Shown here: in pieces, positions 33,763 through 42,601 of the stretch
Layout: each line of letters starts with the position of its first letter
How positions within the stretch are numbered: position 1 is the first letter of the stretch
Assembly (NCBI GenBank): GCA_019636625.1
Contig: JAHBXE010000016.1
Span: forward strand, 1-64,000
Length of the DNA stretch: 64,000 nucleotides
Origin: Phycisphaeraceae bacterium
GTDB taxonomy: Bacteria; Planctomycetota; Phycisphaerae; Phycisphaerales; UBA1924
Direction of reading: 5' to 3'
Translations under genes and position numbers: made by a program
The notes under the pieces: model-generated
Seen by the model: only the letters and a program-made list of their open reading frames with translations
Told to the model about the DNA's origin: nothing
Databases searched by the model: none

Positions 33763-34887
33763 TCACGCCACCGTCACGCCCTTGTCCAGGTACACATCCT
33801 GGATCGCGTTCAGCAACTTCACCCCGTCCTTCATCGGCTTCTGGAACGCCTTCCGACCGGAGATCAGCCCCATCCCCCCCGCCCGCTTGTTGATCACCGC
33901 CGTCGCCACCGCGTCCGCCAGGTCGCTCTCCCCCTTGGATTCCCCGCCGCTGTTGATGAGCGGGACCCGCCCCATGAAGTTGTTCAGCACCTGGTACCGG
34001 CACAGGTCGATCGGGTGCCCGCCGTTGCCCTTCTCGTCGCTCCCGCACAAATGCGTGTACACGCGCTTGTCCCACTTCCCGTAGCTCGACCCGCCCGCGT
34101 TCAGCGCCGCGTACCCCCCGTTGTTCGTCGGCAGCTTCTGCTTGATGATGTCCGCCTTGATCGTCGCCCCCAGGTGGTTCGCCTGCCCCGTCAGGTCCGC
34201 CGACGCGTGGTAATCCACGCTCTTGCCGTCCGCCCCCTTCACCTTGAACGCCGCGGACCGCGTGTAGCACCACAGCACCGTCACCATCCCCAGCGCGTGC
34301 GCCTCCTCGAACATGTCCGACACGTACGCGATCTCATCCCGCGACGAATCGTTCCCGAAGTAGATCGTCGCCCCCACCGCGATCGCCCCCATCTCGTAGC
34401 ACTGCCGGATCGACCCGAAGTAGCTCTGCTTGAACACGTTCGGGTACGTCAGCATCTCGTTGTGGTTGAACTTCACCAGGAACGGGATCTTGTGCGCCCA
34501 CTTCCGCGCCACCATCCCCAGCACCCCGATCGTGCTCGCCACCGCGTTGCACCCGCCCTCGTACGCGAGTTTGCAGATATTGTCCGGGTCGAAGTACGCC
34601 GGCTCCGGCGCGAAACTCGCCCCTCCCGAGTGCTCCACCCCCTGGTCCACCGGCAGGATCGACACATACCCCGTCCCCGCCAGCCGCCCCGTGTTCAGGA
34701 TCGTCTGAAAGTTCCGCAGCACCGCCACCGACCGATCCGTTTCCTTCAGCACCCGGTCGACAAAGTCCGGCCCCGGCAGCGCAATCGCCCCCTTCGACAC
34801 CGTCTTCGACTCATGTTTGAGCAGCGAATCCGCCGCGGAACCAAGCAAAGCACGAACATCGGTGGACGGCGACGCAGGCGTGAACAT
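33763..34887 (-). CDS. fbaB: Class I fructose-bisphosphate aldolase (FbaB/DhnA type)
   Basis: Schiff-base aldolase of glycolysis/gluconeogenesis. The 374-residue product has the FbaB signature run [21 protein letters not shown], followed by [22 protein letters not shown], the [13 protein letters not shown] strand and [15 protein letters not shown], typical of bacterial DhnA-type enzymes. The ATG at 34887 has GAGGAG 6 nt upstream; the frame extends two codons to a TTG. A TATAGT hexamer at 34917-34922 on the minus strand could be its -10 box. Convergent with the zinc-ribbon gene. Confidence 0.92.
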   Translation of the reverse strand: MFTPASPSTDVRALLGSAADSLLKHESKTVSKGAIALPGPDFVDRVLKETDRSVAVLRNFQTILNTGRLAGTGYVSILPVDQGVEHSGGASFAPEPAYFDPDNICKLAYEGGCNAVASTIGVLGMVARKWAHKIPFLVKFNHNEMLTYPNVFKQSYFGSIRQCYEMGAIAVGATIYFGNDSSRDEIAYVSDMFEEAHALGMVTVLWCYTRSAAFKVKGADGKSVDYHASADLTGQANHLGATIKADIIKQKLPTNNGGYAALNAGGSSYGKWDKRVYTHLCGSDEKGNGGHPIDLCRYQVLNNFMGRVPLINSGGESKGESDLADAVATAVINKRAGGMGLISGRKAFQKPMKDGVKLLNAIQDVYLDKGVTVA

Positions 34888-35266
34888 GGACAACTCCTCA
34901 AGAGATTGGGGCTCACACTATAAGCGGGCGTGTCCATGCACGCCCCCCGCCCCGGCGTATTCACGCAGGCCTCGTACATCCTCCACACGCCCCGCCACGC
35001 CGCGCCCCTCGCCTCCCTCGACCTTCACCCCGCTCGCATCACCGCCACGTTCCCTCGGACGCTCCACCTAGCCGCCGTCCCCTTCCTGCCTCTCCAACGG
35101 CCGCCTCCCCTTGTCCCCGCATCGGCCCGCCGCACGCCGCACCAGCGGCCGCCGCCCGGTATCCGAGCCATCCGACCATCAGGAACCGGCGCCCGATCGA
35201 GACTTCAGGTATTGGAGAGGCAAGACCAGCGCGGTATGCTGCCGGCACACACCCGGGAGAACTCTC
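34888..35266. other. Divergent intergenic region fbaB / dockerin gene
   Basis: Contains the TATAGT -10 candidate for fbaB (34917-34922, minus strand) but no matching -35 box. The remaining 340 nt are C/G-rich with short open frames that overlap on both strands and show no conserved protein. I see no repeat, RNA gene or clear terminator. Confidence 0.3.
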
Positions 35267-35911
35267 ATGAATCGAGCCCTCTCACTGACCCTCGCCCTCG
35301 CCGGCTCCGCCCTGCCCGCCGCCGCCGACGTCGTCACCATCACCTTCGACCACTACCCAGGCCCCGACAACGTGCTCGGCACCCCCGACGACGTCCCCAT
35401 CGTCGCCCCTTCCACCTTCGCCGCCCAGACCCTCCAGATCACCGACCAGTTCGCCGCCCTCGGCATCGTCTTCACCACGCCACCCGTCGAGAACAAGAAC
35501 GAGATCCTCAACAACAGTTCCTTCGTGGTCCCCGCCGGATCCACCGCCCCCAACCTCTTGGCCTCCTCCGGCACGCTCACCATCGAGGCCCAGTTCACCG
35601 TCCCCGTCTTCCGCGTCGGCGCGATCATCGGAATCTCCGGCGGGTCCGACCGCCTCGAAATCTTCGACGCCGGCGGCGTCTCGCTCGGTTCCATCGTCGG
35701 CGACGATGTCGAAGTCTCCCTCTCCAGCACCACCCCCATCGCCCGCTTCGTCGTCTCCACCTTCACCGGCACCACCCCCACCATTGACAACCTCGTCTTC
35801 GAGCGCGCCTCCTCTTGCTACGCCAACTGCGACGCCTCCACTGGAAACCCACTCCTCACCGCCAACGACTTCCAGTGCTTCCTCAACAAGTACGCCACCG
35901 GCTGCTCGTAA
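35267..35911 (+). CDS. Secreted protein with single GC-type dockerin repeat
   Basis: 214-residue exported protein: signal peptide (about 1-20, ending PAAADV), a beta-sandwich body (VVTITFDHYPGPDNVLGTPDDVP...), and one C-terminal dockerin-like repeat, CYANCDASTGNPLLTANDFQ then CFLNKYATGCS. GGGAGA lies about 8 nt before the ATG. The body resembles cell-surface jelly rolls (DUF642/CBM-like) but is not assignable. It is followed after 43 nt by another dockerin protein in the same direction. Confidence 0.82.
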   Translation: MNRALSLTLALAGSALPAAADVVTITFDHYPGPDNVLGTPDDVPIVAPSTFAAQTLQITDQFAALGIVFTTPPVENKNEILNNSSFVVPAGSTAPNLLASSGTLTIEAQFTVPVFRVGAIIGISGGSDRLEIFDAGGVSLGSIVGDDVEVSLSSTTPIARFVVSTFTGTTPTIDNLVFERASSCYANCDASTGNPLLTANDFQCFLNKYATGCS

Positions 35912-35954
35912 CCATCCCGCCCACGCCACGCCGGCAACCCGGGAGTCTCACGCC

Positions 35955-36680
35955 ATGCGACCCCTCACAATCCTCCTCCTCTCTTCCCTCTCCACACCCG
36001 CCCTCGCCGACATCGCCTACGACAACTTCGGCCCCAACAACGCCTTCACCGGCAACGGCTTCCTCGTCCGCGGCCCCAACGCCGGCATCTGGTGGACCCA
36101 CGCCTTCCCCATCACCCCCTCCCGCTCCGGCACCATCACCACCATCACCGTCGCCGTCCAGCATCTCTCCGGCCTCAACAACTACACCTTCGAACTCCGC
36201 GCCGATGCCGGCGGCACCCCCGGCCCAACCCTCGCCGTCCTCGGCTCCGTGACCGGCTTCACCTCCGGCTCCACTCCCGTCCAGTTCTCCGCGAACCCCG
36301 GCATCTCCATCACTTCCGGCACGCCCTACTGGATCTACGCCCGCGGCCAAGGCGACGCCACCGGCACCTGGCTTGGCAGCCCAACCGGCGGCGGCTTCCG
36401 CGCCTTCAGTATCGACGGCGGCGCCTCGTTCATCCTCGAACCCCTCCCCGCTAACCTCGGCCAGGGCGCCATCCGCATCGAAGTCGCTGGCTCGTGCTAC
36501 CCCAACTGCGACAACAGCTCCTCAACCCCACTCCTCACCGCCAACGACTTCCTTTGCTTCCTCAACAAGTTCGCCAACAACGACCCCTACGCCAACTGCG
36601 ACGGCAGCACCGGCCAGCCCACCCTGACCGCCAACGACTTCCTTTGCTTCATCAACGCCTACGCCTCCGGCTGCCCATAA
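35955..36680 (+). CDS. Secreted choice-of-anchor-type protein with two dockerin repeats
   Basis: 241-residue exported protein. A signal peptide (MRPLTILLLSSLSTPALA|D) is followed by a jelly-roll-like body of the choice-of-anchor R kind (AYDNFGPNN..., PYWIYARGQGD), then two GC-type dockerin repeats (CYPNCDNSSSTPLLTANDFL and YANCDGSTGQPTLTANDFLC). A GGGAG site lies 11 nt upstream of the ATG. It is probably co-transcribed with the preceding dockerin gene. Body function is unknown. Confidence 0.82.
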   Translation: MRPLTILLLSSLSTPALADIAYDNFGPNNAFTGNGFLVRGPNAGIWWTHAFPITPSRSGTITTITVAVQHLSGLNNYTFELRADAGGTPGPTLAVLGSVTGFTSGSTPVQFSANPGISITSGTPYWIYARGQGDATGTWLGSPTGGGFRAFSIDGGASFILEPLPANLGQGAIRIEVAGSCYPNCDNSSSTPLLTANDFLCFLNKFANNDPYANCDGSTGQPTLTANDFLCFINAYASGCP

Positions 36681-36781
36681 CGCCCCTCGCCGTTCCCCGC
36701 CCGCCTGCCTCCCCTCCTTATACTCCTCCCCCCAAGCACCTATCCCGCGGCCACACCGCCGCGGCGTGAAGGAACCTCCAC

Positions 36782-38347
36782 GTGCCCACCCGTCACTTCG
36801 ATCTCGTCGTCATCGGCGGCGGCCCCGCCGGCTACGTCGGCGCCATCCGCGCCGCCCAACTCGGCATGAACGTCGCCTGCGTCGAACGCGCCAAGCTCGG
36901 CGGCGTCTGCCTCAACTGGGGATGCATCCCCTCCAAGGCCCTCCTCTCCAACGCCGAACTGATGGAAAAACTCCACAAGGCCGACTTCTGGGGCCTCAAG
37001 CTCTCGGGCACCGTCGGCATCGATTGGGACAAGGTCATCGGCCGCTCCCGCGACGTCGCCGGCAAGCTCAACAAGGGCATCGAGTTCCTCTTCAAAAAGA
37101 ACAAGGTCACCCACATCATCGGCAACGCCAAGATCACCTCCGGCCGCAAGGGCCCGACCGGCAAGTGCCAGGTCGAAGTCCAGGAGTGCAAGGTCCAGGA
37201 GGAACTGACCTCCGCCCCCGCCACGCCGGGCAAGGCCATCGAGACCCTCACCTGCGACAACATCCTCATCGCCACCGGCTCCGTCGCCCGCGACCTCCCC
37301 TTCGCCAGGTTCGACGGCGACAGGATCTGGGGCGCCCGCGAAGCGATGTTCAACAAACAGCAGCCCAAGAGCCTCATCGTCGTCGGCGCCGGCGCCATCG
37401 GCATGGAGTTCGCCTACTTCTACCACTCCATGGGCACCAAGGTCACCGTCGTCGAAATGCTCGACCGCATCCTCCCCGTCGAGGACAAGGACATCTCCGA
37501 CGCCCTCCTCAAGCACTACAAGAAAGCCGGAATGGACATCCGAGTCTCCACCACCACCACCGCCGTCGAAAAAACCGCCACCGGCGTCAAGGTCACCATC
37601 GCCCCCGCTCCCGCCCCGGCCGGCTCCGCCCCTCAGTCCTCAGCACCCAGCACTCAGCACTCTGTCCTGGAAGCCGATCGCGTCCTCCTCGCCATCGGCG
37701 TCAAGGGCCGCACCGACGGCCTCTGCGACCCCTCCCTCGGCCTCAAGATCGAGAAGGACCACATCGTCACCGACTTCATCCCCGGCAAGACCCGCGCCGA
37801 AGCCATCGACTACAAGACCAACATCGACGGCCTCTACGCCGTCGGCGACGTCATCGGCCCGCCATGGCTCGCCCACGTCGCCATGGAAGAGGCCATCACC
37901 TGCATCGAACGCATCGCCTGGAAGAAAGACCCCAAGAAGCACCACGAGCCCTACCCCATCGACTACTCCACCATCCCCGGCTGCACCTACTGCCTCCCAC
38001 AGGTCGCCTCCGTCGGCTTCACCGAGCAGCAGCTCATCGCCCAGGGCCTCAAGAAGGACAAGGACTACGCCGTCGGCAAAATGCCCTTCCAGTCCCACGG
38101 CAAGGCCATCGCCGCCGCCCACACCGAGGGCATGATCAAGCTCCTCCGCGGCCTGCCCCGCGGCGAAATCCTCGGCTGCCACATCCTCGGCGACCAGGCC
38201 ACCGAACTCATCGCCGAAATGACCCTCGCCCGCCGCCTCGAAGCCACCACCGAAGAAATCATCGCCACCATCCACGCCCACCCCACCATGCACGAAGCGA
38301 TGCACGAGGCCGCCCTCGCCTCGGAAGGCCGCCCCATCCACATGTAA
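36782..38347 (+). CDS. lpdA: Dihydrolipoyl dehydrogenase
   Basis: E3 flavoenzyme of 2-oxoacid dehydrogenase and glycine-cleavage complexes. The 521-residue product shows FAD site VIGGGPAGYVGAIRAAQLG, redox disulfide GGVCLNWGCIPSKAL, NAD site VVGAGAIGMEFAYFYHSMGTKVTVVE, FAD motif GLYAVGDV, and the catalytic His-Glu near the end (HAHPTMHEA). Two insertions make it longer than usual: a segment near residue 130 before ILIATGS, and an Ala/Pro/Ser loop near 278-296 encoded by a CAGCACT repeat. GTG start with AAGGAA upstream. Confidence 0.94.
   Translation: MPTRHFDLVVIGGGPAGYVGAIRAAQLGMNVACVERAKLGGVCLNWGCIPSKALLSNAELMEKLHKADFWGLKLSGTVGIDWDKVIGRSRDVAGKLNKGIEFLFKKNKVTHIIGNAKITSGRKGPTGKCQVEVQECKVQEELTSAPATPGKAIETLTCDNILIATGSVARDLPFARFDGDRIWGAREAMFNKQQPKSLIVVGAGAIGMEFAYFYHSMGTKVTVVEMLDRILPVEDKDISDALLKHYKKAGMDIRVSTTTTAVEKTATGVKVTIAPAPAPAGSAPQSSAPSTQHSVLEADRVLLAIGVKGRTDGLCDPSLGLKIEKDHIVTDFIPGKTRAEAIDYKTNIDGLYAVGDVIGPPWLAHVAMEEAITCIERIAWKKDPKKHHEPYPIDYSTIPGCTYCLPQVASVGFTEQQLIAQGLKKDKDYAVGKMPFQSHGKAIAAAHTEGMIKLLRGLPRGEILGCHILGDQATELIAEMTLARRLEATTEEIIATIHAHPTMHEAMHEAALASEGRPIHM
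37631..37665 (+). repeat. Short CAGCACT repeat inside lpdA
   Basis: Imperfect tandem copies of CAGCACT/CAGCACC, in frame, encoding an Ala/Pro/Ser/Gln-rich loop between the NAD-domain strands of LpdA. The composition differs from the flanking coding sequence and looks like insertion of an intergenic-type repeat. Insertion is inference. Confidence 0.45.
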
Positions 38348-38371
38348 CGCTCCCGCGTGCCCCCGCTCCCC

Positions 38372-38455
38372 GTGGCACGGGCCACAGGCTCTGAGTGGCC
38401 CGTGCATCCCTTGGTTCCCTCGTGGCACGGGCCACAGGCTTTGAGTGGCCCGTGC
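38372..38455. repeat. Hairpin repeat A, two tandem copies (A1, A2)
   Basis: Two 50-bp-spaced copies of a palindromic element: arms GCACGGGCCAC and GTGGCCCGTGC (11 bp, perfect) around a 9-nt loop, at 38375-38405 and 38425-38455. The loops differ by one base (AGGCTCTGA / AGGCTTTGA). It resembles REP elements, lies 25 nt after lpdA and could act as a terminator. A second pair lies at 41298-41380. Confidence 0.75.
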
Positions 38456-38476
38456 ACCCCCATAGTTAGACATCTC

Positions 38477-38533
38477 AACTGACACCACGCTGTCACTCTC
38501 AACCCAAACCAGTGACAACGTGTTGTCACTCCA
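38477..38533. repeat. Hairpin repeat B, copy 1
   Basis: 57-bp element beginning AACTGACACCACGCTGTCAC and containing a second palindrome with arms AGTGACAAC / GTTGTCACT (38511-38530). A near-identical copy lies at 42602-42658. It follows A2 after only 21 nt here. Confidence 0.7.
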
Positions 38534-38551
38534 CATCCATCCGCCCCGTGC

Positions 38552-38589
38552 CATCGAAGTCACACCTGCCTTGAGGTGTGACTTCGATG
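38552..38589. repeat. Hairpin repeat C, copy 1
   Basis: Perfect 16-bp stem, CATCGAAGTCACACCT (38552-38567) and AGGTGTGACTTCGATG (38574-38589), around loop GCCTTG. Copy 2 lies 52 nt downstream and shows compensatory changes. Confidence 0.75.
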
Positions 38590-38640
38590 CTCTTCCACAA
38601 CCACACCTCTTACCAGTCCCCGGCTCCATCCACCCCGTGC

Positions 38641-38678
38641 CATCCAAGTCCCGCCTGCCTTGAGGTGGTACTTGGATG
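38641..38678. repeat. Hairpin repeat C, copy 2
   Basis: Same architecture and GCCTTG loop as copy 1. The stem is CATCCAAGTCCCGCCT with AGGTGGTACTTGGATG: one G-U pair and one C-U mismatch. The fifth base pair is C-G here and G-C in copy 1, a compensatory double change that supports selection on the hairpin. The rest of the gap to 38915 holds no gene. Confidence 0.7.
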
Positions 38679-38915
38679 CCCTCCCCACAACCCCACGGCC
38701 CCTCCTCCCGCCCAACCGGCCAAACCCCGATCCCACCGATCCGTGGATCGCCCAGGCCCCACGAGCCGGCCCCACCGCACACGCCGGCACAGACTCGGCT
38801 GCAACCGCGCCGACTTTCCGTGGTATATTCAAGAGCCAGGTCCGATCACGGGGAGCGGGAAAGGTGCCGACGGGGGGACACGGACCGCCCAATGAGGATC
38901 CCAAGGAGTGCACAC

Positions 38916-41234
38916 ATGGCCCTCGCCCTGCCGTCGTGTTCCACGAAACAGTGGCCCTCTCCGCGAGCTTCTTCCAGCCCAAAGCACCGTGCCGCCGCCT
39001 CGGCCCTGCTCGCCGCCGCGTGCGGCTGCGCCTGCGCTCAGGAGAGCCCGGTCTACGTCATCAACCGCCTCGGCCTTGTCGGCCCCGAGTACCAGGCCGG
39101 CACCGGCAGAACTCGATCCCTCCCATCGACCACCTCCGCCAATGGCCTTGTTGCCGGCACATCCAACCGCTTGTCCGACACCGAACAGTTTTATGGCAAC
39201 GATGCGTGGCTCTTCAATGGATCGACGACCATCGGCCCCATCAACCTCACGGGCGGTGATTACGAGAACCCATTGACCACCCCGATCTACCGCGCCGGGT
39301 GGCCCATCGCGGTCGATGAGGCAGGCCGCGTCGCCGGCGCATCGCTGCGCTTCGGCTGGGCAGGAGAGAACATCGGCCACGACGCCTGGCTCTTCGACGG
39401 CGCCGACACCCGACGCATCAATCCCATCGACGGCGACTACCAGTGGCCGGGCGTCAACGGCGTCGAACGGCGCGGCGGCGTGCGCTGGTTCCGCAACGGC
39501 CTTGCTGTCGGGACCGCCGATCGCAAGTCGCAAAGCGGCGCCCTGCTGGGCAGTGATGCCTTCCTCTTCAACGGCTCGCAGACCATCGTCCCCCTCAACC
39601 TTCGCGGCCCCGAGTACGAACAGGATTCCCCAAACGGCGTGTACCGCTCGCTCGTCAACGCCGCATTCGGAGACCTGCTGCTCTCCCGATCCGGGATCGT
39701 CGCGGGTGTCTCCCTGCGCACGCTGCCGAATCCGAGCCAGGACGCCGGTTCAGACGCCTGGGTCTTCAACGGGACCACCACCATCGGTCCGATCAATCTC
39801 ACCGGCCAGGGCTACCAGACCCGCGCCCCGGAGGGGCACATCTTTCGTCGCGGCGAACGGCTCCTCATGAACGACTCGGGAGTCGTCGCCGGGCTCTCGT
39901 GGCGCTTTCACCCGAACTGGGCGCCACTCGGCTCCGACGCCTGGGTGCACCGCAACGGCGTGACGACCGGTCCGATCAATCTCGTCGGACCCCCCTACGA
40001 GCGGGACAGCAACGGCCTCCCTTTCCGAGTCGGCGAAGCCCGCCGCATCGACAACGCCGGCGCCGTCACGGGCTCTTCGAGTCGATTCTCGCCGTCCGGC
40101 GCCGATCTTGGCTCCGATGTCTGGATGCATCACGACGGCGTCACCGCCGGCCCCTTGAATCTCGTCGGCTCACCCTACGAGTTTCAGTCCATCGATGGAC
40201 TGGTGCGCCGCGGCCAGGCCTACGCCCTCCAGCCGCCCACCCACCCCCCATGCGGTTATTCCACCCGATTCGCGCCCGACGGTACGACCGCGGGACGAGA
40301 CTGCTGGGTCTTCCGCGCCGGCTCGACGGTGGGCCCCGTCAACCTCACGGGGGGGCCGTACGAGTGGTCGAGCGCCGGCACCCCGTTCCGGCATTCCGAG
40401 TGGCACGGCGGCGGACGCGGCACATCGACGCGGTACTCCGCCTCCGGCGCCACCATGGGACAGGACTGCTGGTTCTTTGATGGCGAAGTCACCCACGGAC
40501 CCATCAACCTCACCGGTGGCGTGTACGAGTTTGACCATGGAACCGCGGTACAGAGAAGCGGCCAGTTCATCCTGAACGCGACGGGCATCATCGCCACGGA
40601 GAACTTCATCGTCGGGCATTCGGTCCGCTATTCTCGAACCGGCGCGCACAACGGATACGCCGCCTGGGTCTACTCCATCGCGACCGGCACCACCACCGAG
40701 CTTCTCCCCTCGTTCAATCCATCCACCCTGTACGCCACCGTGCAGATCACGTCCGTCACCGAAACGGGCGTCGTCCTCGGCACCTATTACCAAAACGGAA
40801 GCTCCTCCGCTCCCCGGGCTTTCATCTGGACCCCGCACGCGGGAGTCCACGACCTCGGCGCCACCGTGAGCGGCGGCCTCACCCAGGCCGGGTGGCAGCA
40901 ACTCTCCGCCGTCGCCGACCAGTACCTTCCCGGCGCCATCGGCACCGCGCTCGGCGGCTCAGCGCAGTTTGTCATCGGCACCGGCCAGCCCCTCGGCGAA
41001 CCCTCCTCCTCTTCCGGCGTCTACCGCCTCACCGCGCTTCCGCCCGCGTGCTACCCCAACTGCGACGCCTCGACCGCCACACCCATCCTCTCCGCCAACG
41101 ACTTTCAGTGCTTCCTGTCCCGCTTCGCGGCACAAGACCCCTACGCCAACTGCGACGGCTCCACAGGCTCCCTCATCCTCACCGCCAACGACTTCCTCTG
41201 CTTCCTCACCGCCTTCGCCCGCGGCTGCCCCTGA
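38916..41234 (+). CDS. Large secreted eight-repeat protein with two dockerin repeats
   Basis: 772-residue exported protein. The N-terminal signal region is long and basic, ending near residue 41 (ACGCACAQ). Eight repeats of about 60 residues follow (about 95-600), each built around [SHN]DxWxFxGxxTxGPINLxGxxYE, then a HAF-like segment (FIWTPHAGVHDLGA, about 630-645). The C-terminus has two GC-type dockerin repeats (CYPNCDASTATPILSANDFQ and YANCDGSTGSLILTANDFLC). The ATG at 38916 is set by AAGGAG 7 nt upstream. Probably a surface-anchored beta-propeller or solenoid; ligand unknown. Confidence 0.82.
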   Translation: MALALPSCSTKQWPSPRASSSPKHRAAASALLAAACGCACAQESPVYVINRLGLVGPEYQAGTGRTRSLPSTTSANGLVAGTSNRLSDTEQFYGNDAWLFNGSTTIGPINLTGGDYENPLTTPIYRAGWPIAVDEAGRVAGASLRFGWAGENIGHDAWLFDGADTRRINPIDGDYQWPGVNGVERRGGVRWFRNGLAVGTADRKSQSGALLGSDAFLFNGSQTIVPLNLRGPEYEQDSPNGVYRSLVNAAFGDLLLSRSGIVAGVSLRTLPNPSQDAGSDAWVFNGTTTIGPINLTGQGYQTRAPEGHIFRRGERLLMNDSGVVAGLSWRFHPNWAPLGSDAWVHRNGVTTGPINLVGPPYERDSNGLPFRVGEARRIDNAGAVTGSSSRFSPSGADLGSDVWMHHDGVTAGPLNLVGSPYEFQSIDGLVRRGQAYALQPPTHPPCGYSTRFAPDGTTAGRDCWVFRAGSTVGPVNLTGGPYEWSSAGTPFRHSEWHGGGRGTSTRYSASGATMGQDCWFFDGEVTHGPINLTGGVYEFDHGTAVQRSGQFILNATGIIATENFIVGHSVRYSRTGAHNGYAAWVYSIATGTTTELLPSFNPSTLYATVQITSVTETGVVLGTYYQNGSSSAPRAFIWTPHAGVHDLGATVSGGLTQAGWQQLSAVADQYLPGAIGTALGGSAQFVIGTGQPLGEPSSSSGVYRLTALPPACYPNCDASTATPILSANDFQCFLSRFAAQDPYANCDGSTGSLILTANDFLCFLTAFARGCP

Positions 41235-41297
41235 CACCCACCCCGACATCACCTCCACCCAGGCACCAAGCCCCGCGTGAGTCCACCCGCCCCCCTC

Positions 41298-41380
41298 GTG
41301 GCACGGGCCACAGGCTCTGAGTGGCCCGCACATCCCTTGGTCTCCTCGTGGCACGGGCCACAGGCTTTGAGTGGCCCGTG
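41298..41380. repeat. Hairpin repeat A, two more copies (A3, A4)
   Basis: Same 50-bp-spaced arrangement and loops as A1/A2 (stems at 41301-41311/41321-41328 and 41351-41361/41371-41380). Both right arms have decayed at their 3' ends. Here A4 is followed by the lower-GC SIR2 segment, not by repeat B. Confidence 0.72.
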
Positions 41381-41591
41381 GTCCTCGCCAGACAAGTAGC
41401 TGGGTGACGCTGCTAGCGCACACTGACATCGACTGACTGGCCGACGATGACATCCCGCATCGCAAGCGCAGCACACCTAGCGTCACTGCCACGGCTATGG
41501 GTGGAGTGGGGTCTCCGTCGCGTGGCGGCCCCGCCGATCTTGTGACTGACGACTGCATCCAACCACATTGAGGGTTCGGTATGATCCCCTC

Positions 41592-42542
41592 ATGAAGAAA
41601 ACGGTTCTTGTGCTTGGAGCGGGTGCAAGTTGCGAATACGGCTTGCCGACTGGCCGTCAGCTACGAGATTGGATCATTCATAACGCGCCGACCTCGGTTG
41701 AACCGATCATCTCCTCGGTAAGTCAAGTGGTGTTCGGTCGTGAGGATCATCAGGGTCGGGCATGGGTGCGGCAGTCCATCGAGGCCTTTACCAGCGCACT
41801 TCAAGCCGCGGCTACGGGTAGCATTGACGAGTTCCTGACCTATCATCCGAATCACCGCGACATTGCCAGACTTGCGATTACCAGGTGCCTTCTTTCACTT
41901 GAAGCAAAAGCCGTGGTAGAAGCAAACTACGAAGCCGGCTTCTTCCCGACTCTCGCCAACGGTTTTCCCCACCCCGCGACTGGCGTTTGGCCTGACGAGA
42001 TCAGCCTGATCACTTTTAACTACGACCGGGTGGCCAAGTATGTCGTGTCCAGCATCCTGGGTGCACGGCATGGACAGGCGCACGCTGAAGCAGTCTGCTG
42101 CGCCTTTGAACAAGCTGCCGTTCACGTGTACGGGTCCTTTGCGATGGGGTATGTGTTCGACGCGCAGAAACTTCGCTTTGTCCCTCAGAATCGATGGCAC
42201 GGTGGACCGAGCGACATTGCAGTAGCCGAGTACAACGAGTCGGCCAAGGGCATCTCCGTTATCGGCGACGATCGGTCTTCGGTCTCCCCTCAGATCGGCG
42301 AACGGATCAGAACGGCGGATCGCATCGTATTTCTCGGCTTTGGTTTTGACGACACCAACGTGCGTGTGCTTGGCCTAGAGGGTGGCGCAGCCTCGCTTAA
42401 GTCTGGTTGCCAAGTTCTTGCCACGGGGTACAGGCTCAGCCGCCGCAAAAGAGAACAGGTATCTGGGCTGTTTCCGGGTATTTATCTGGGCGGCGACTCA
42501 ACTAGTTGTGCTGCTTTCGTCGAGGAATCGGGTGCGATCTAG
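41592..42542 (+). CDS. Stand-alone SIR2-like domain protein, possible defence gene
   Basis: 316-residue soluble protein of the SIR2-like NAD-binding/NADase fold: VLVLGAGASCEYGLPTG (residues 5-21), SIDEFL (77-82), ITFNYDR (140-146), HVYGS (178-182, with the putative catalytic His) and RIVFLGFGFDDTNVRVLGL near 240-258. Related domains deplete NAD+ in antiphage systems such as Thoeris, DSR and SIR2-pAgo, but usually with partner domains; none is adjacent here. Base composition is visibly lower in GC (near 55-58%) than the neighbours, suggesting acquisition. The ATG at 41592 has no obvious ribosome site. A defence role is inference. Confidence 0.82.
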   Translation: MKKTVLVLGAGASCEYGLPTGRQLRDWIIHNAPTSVEPIISSVSQVVFGREDHQGRAWVRQSIEAFTSALQAAATGSIDEFLTYHPNHRDIARLAITRCLLSLEAKAVVEANYEAGFFPTLANGFPHPATGVWPDEISLITFNYDRVAKYVVSSILGARHGQAHAEAVCCAFEQAAVHVYGSFAMGYVFDAQKLRFVPQNRWHGGPSDIAVAEYNESAKGISVIGDDRSSVSPQIGERIRTADRIVFLGFGFDDTNVRVLGLEGGAASLKSGCQVLATGYRLSRRKREQVSGLFPGIYLGGDSTSCAAFVEESGAI

Positions 42543-42601
42543 CGGCTGGTCCTGTGAGGACTTGCCACCAATCCTGGCCCACGGGCCCGTTTGATCCGTC
42601 A

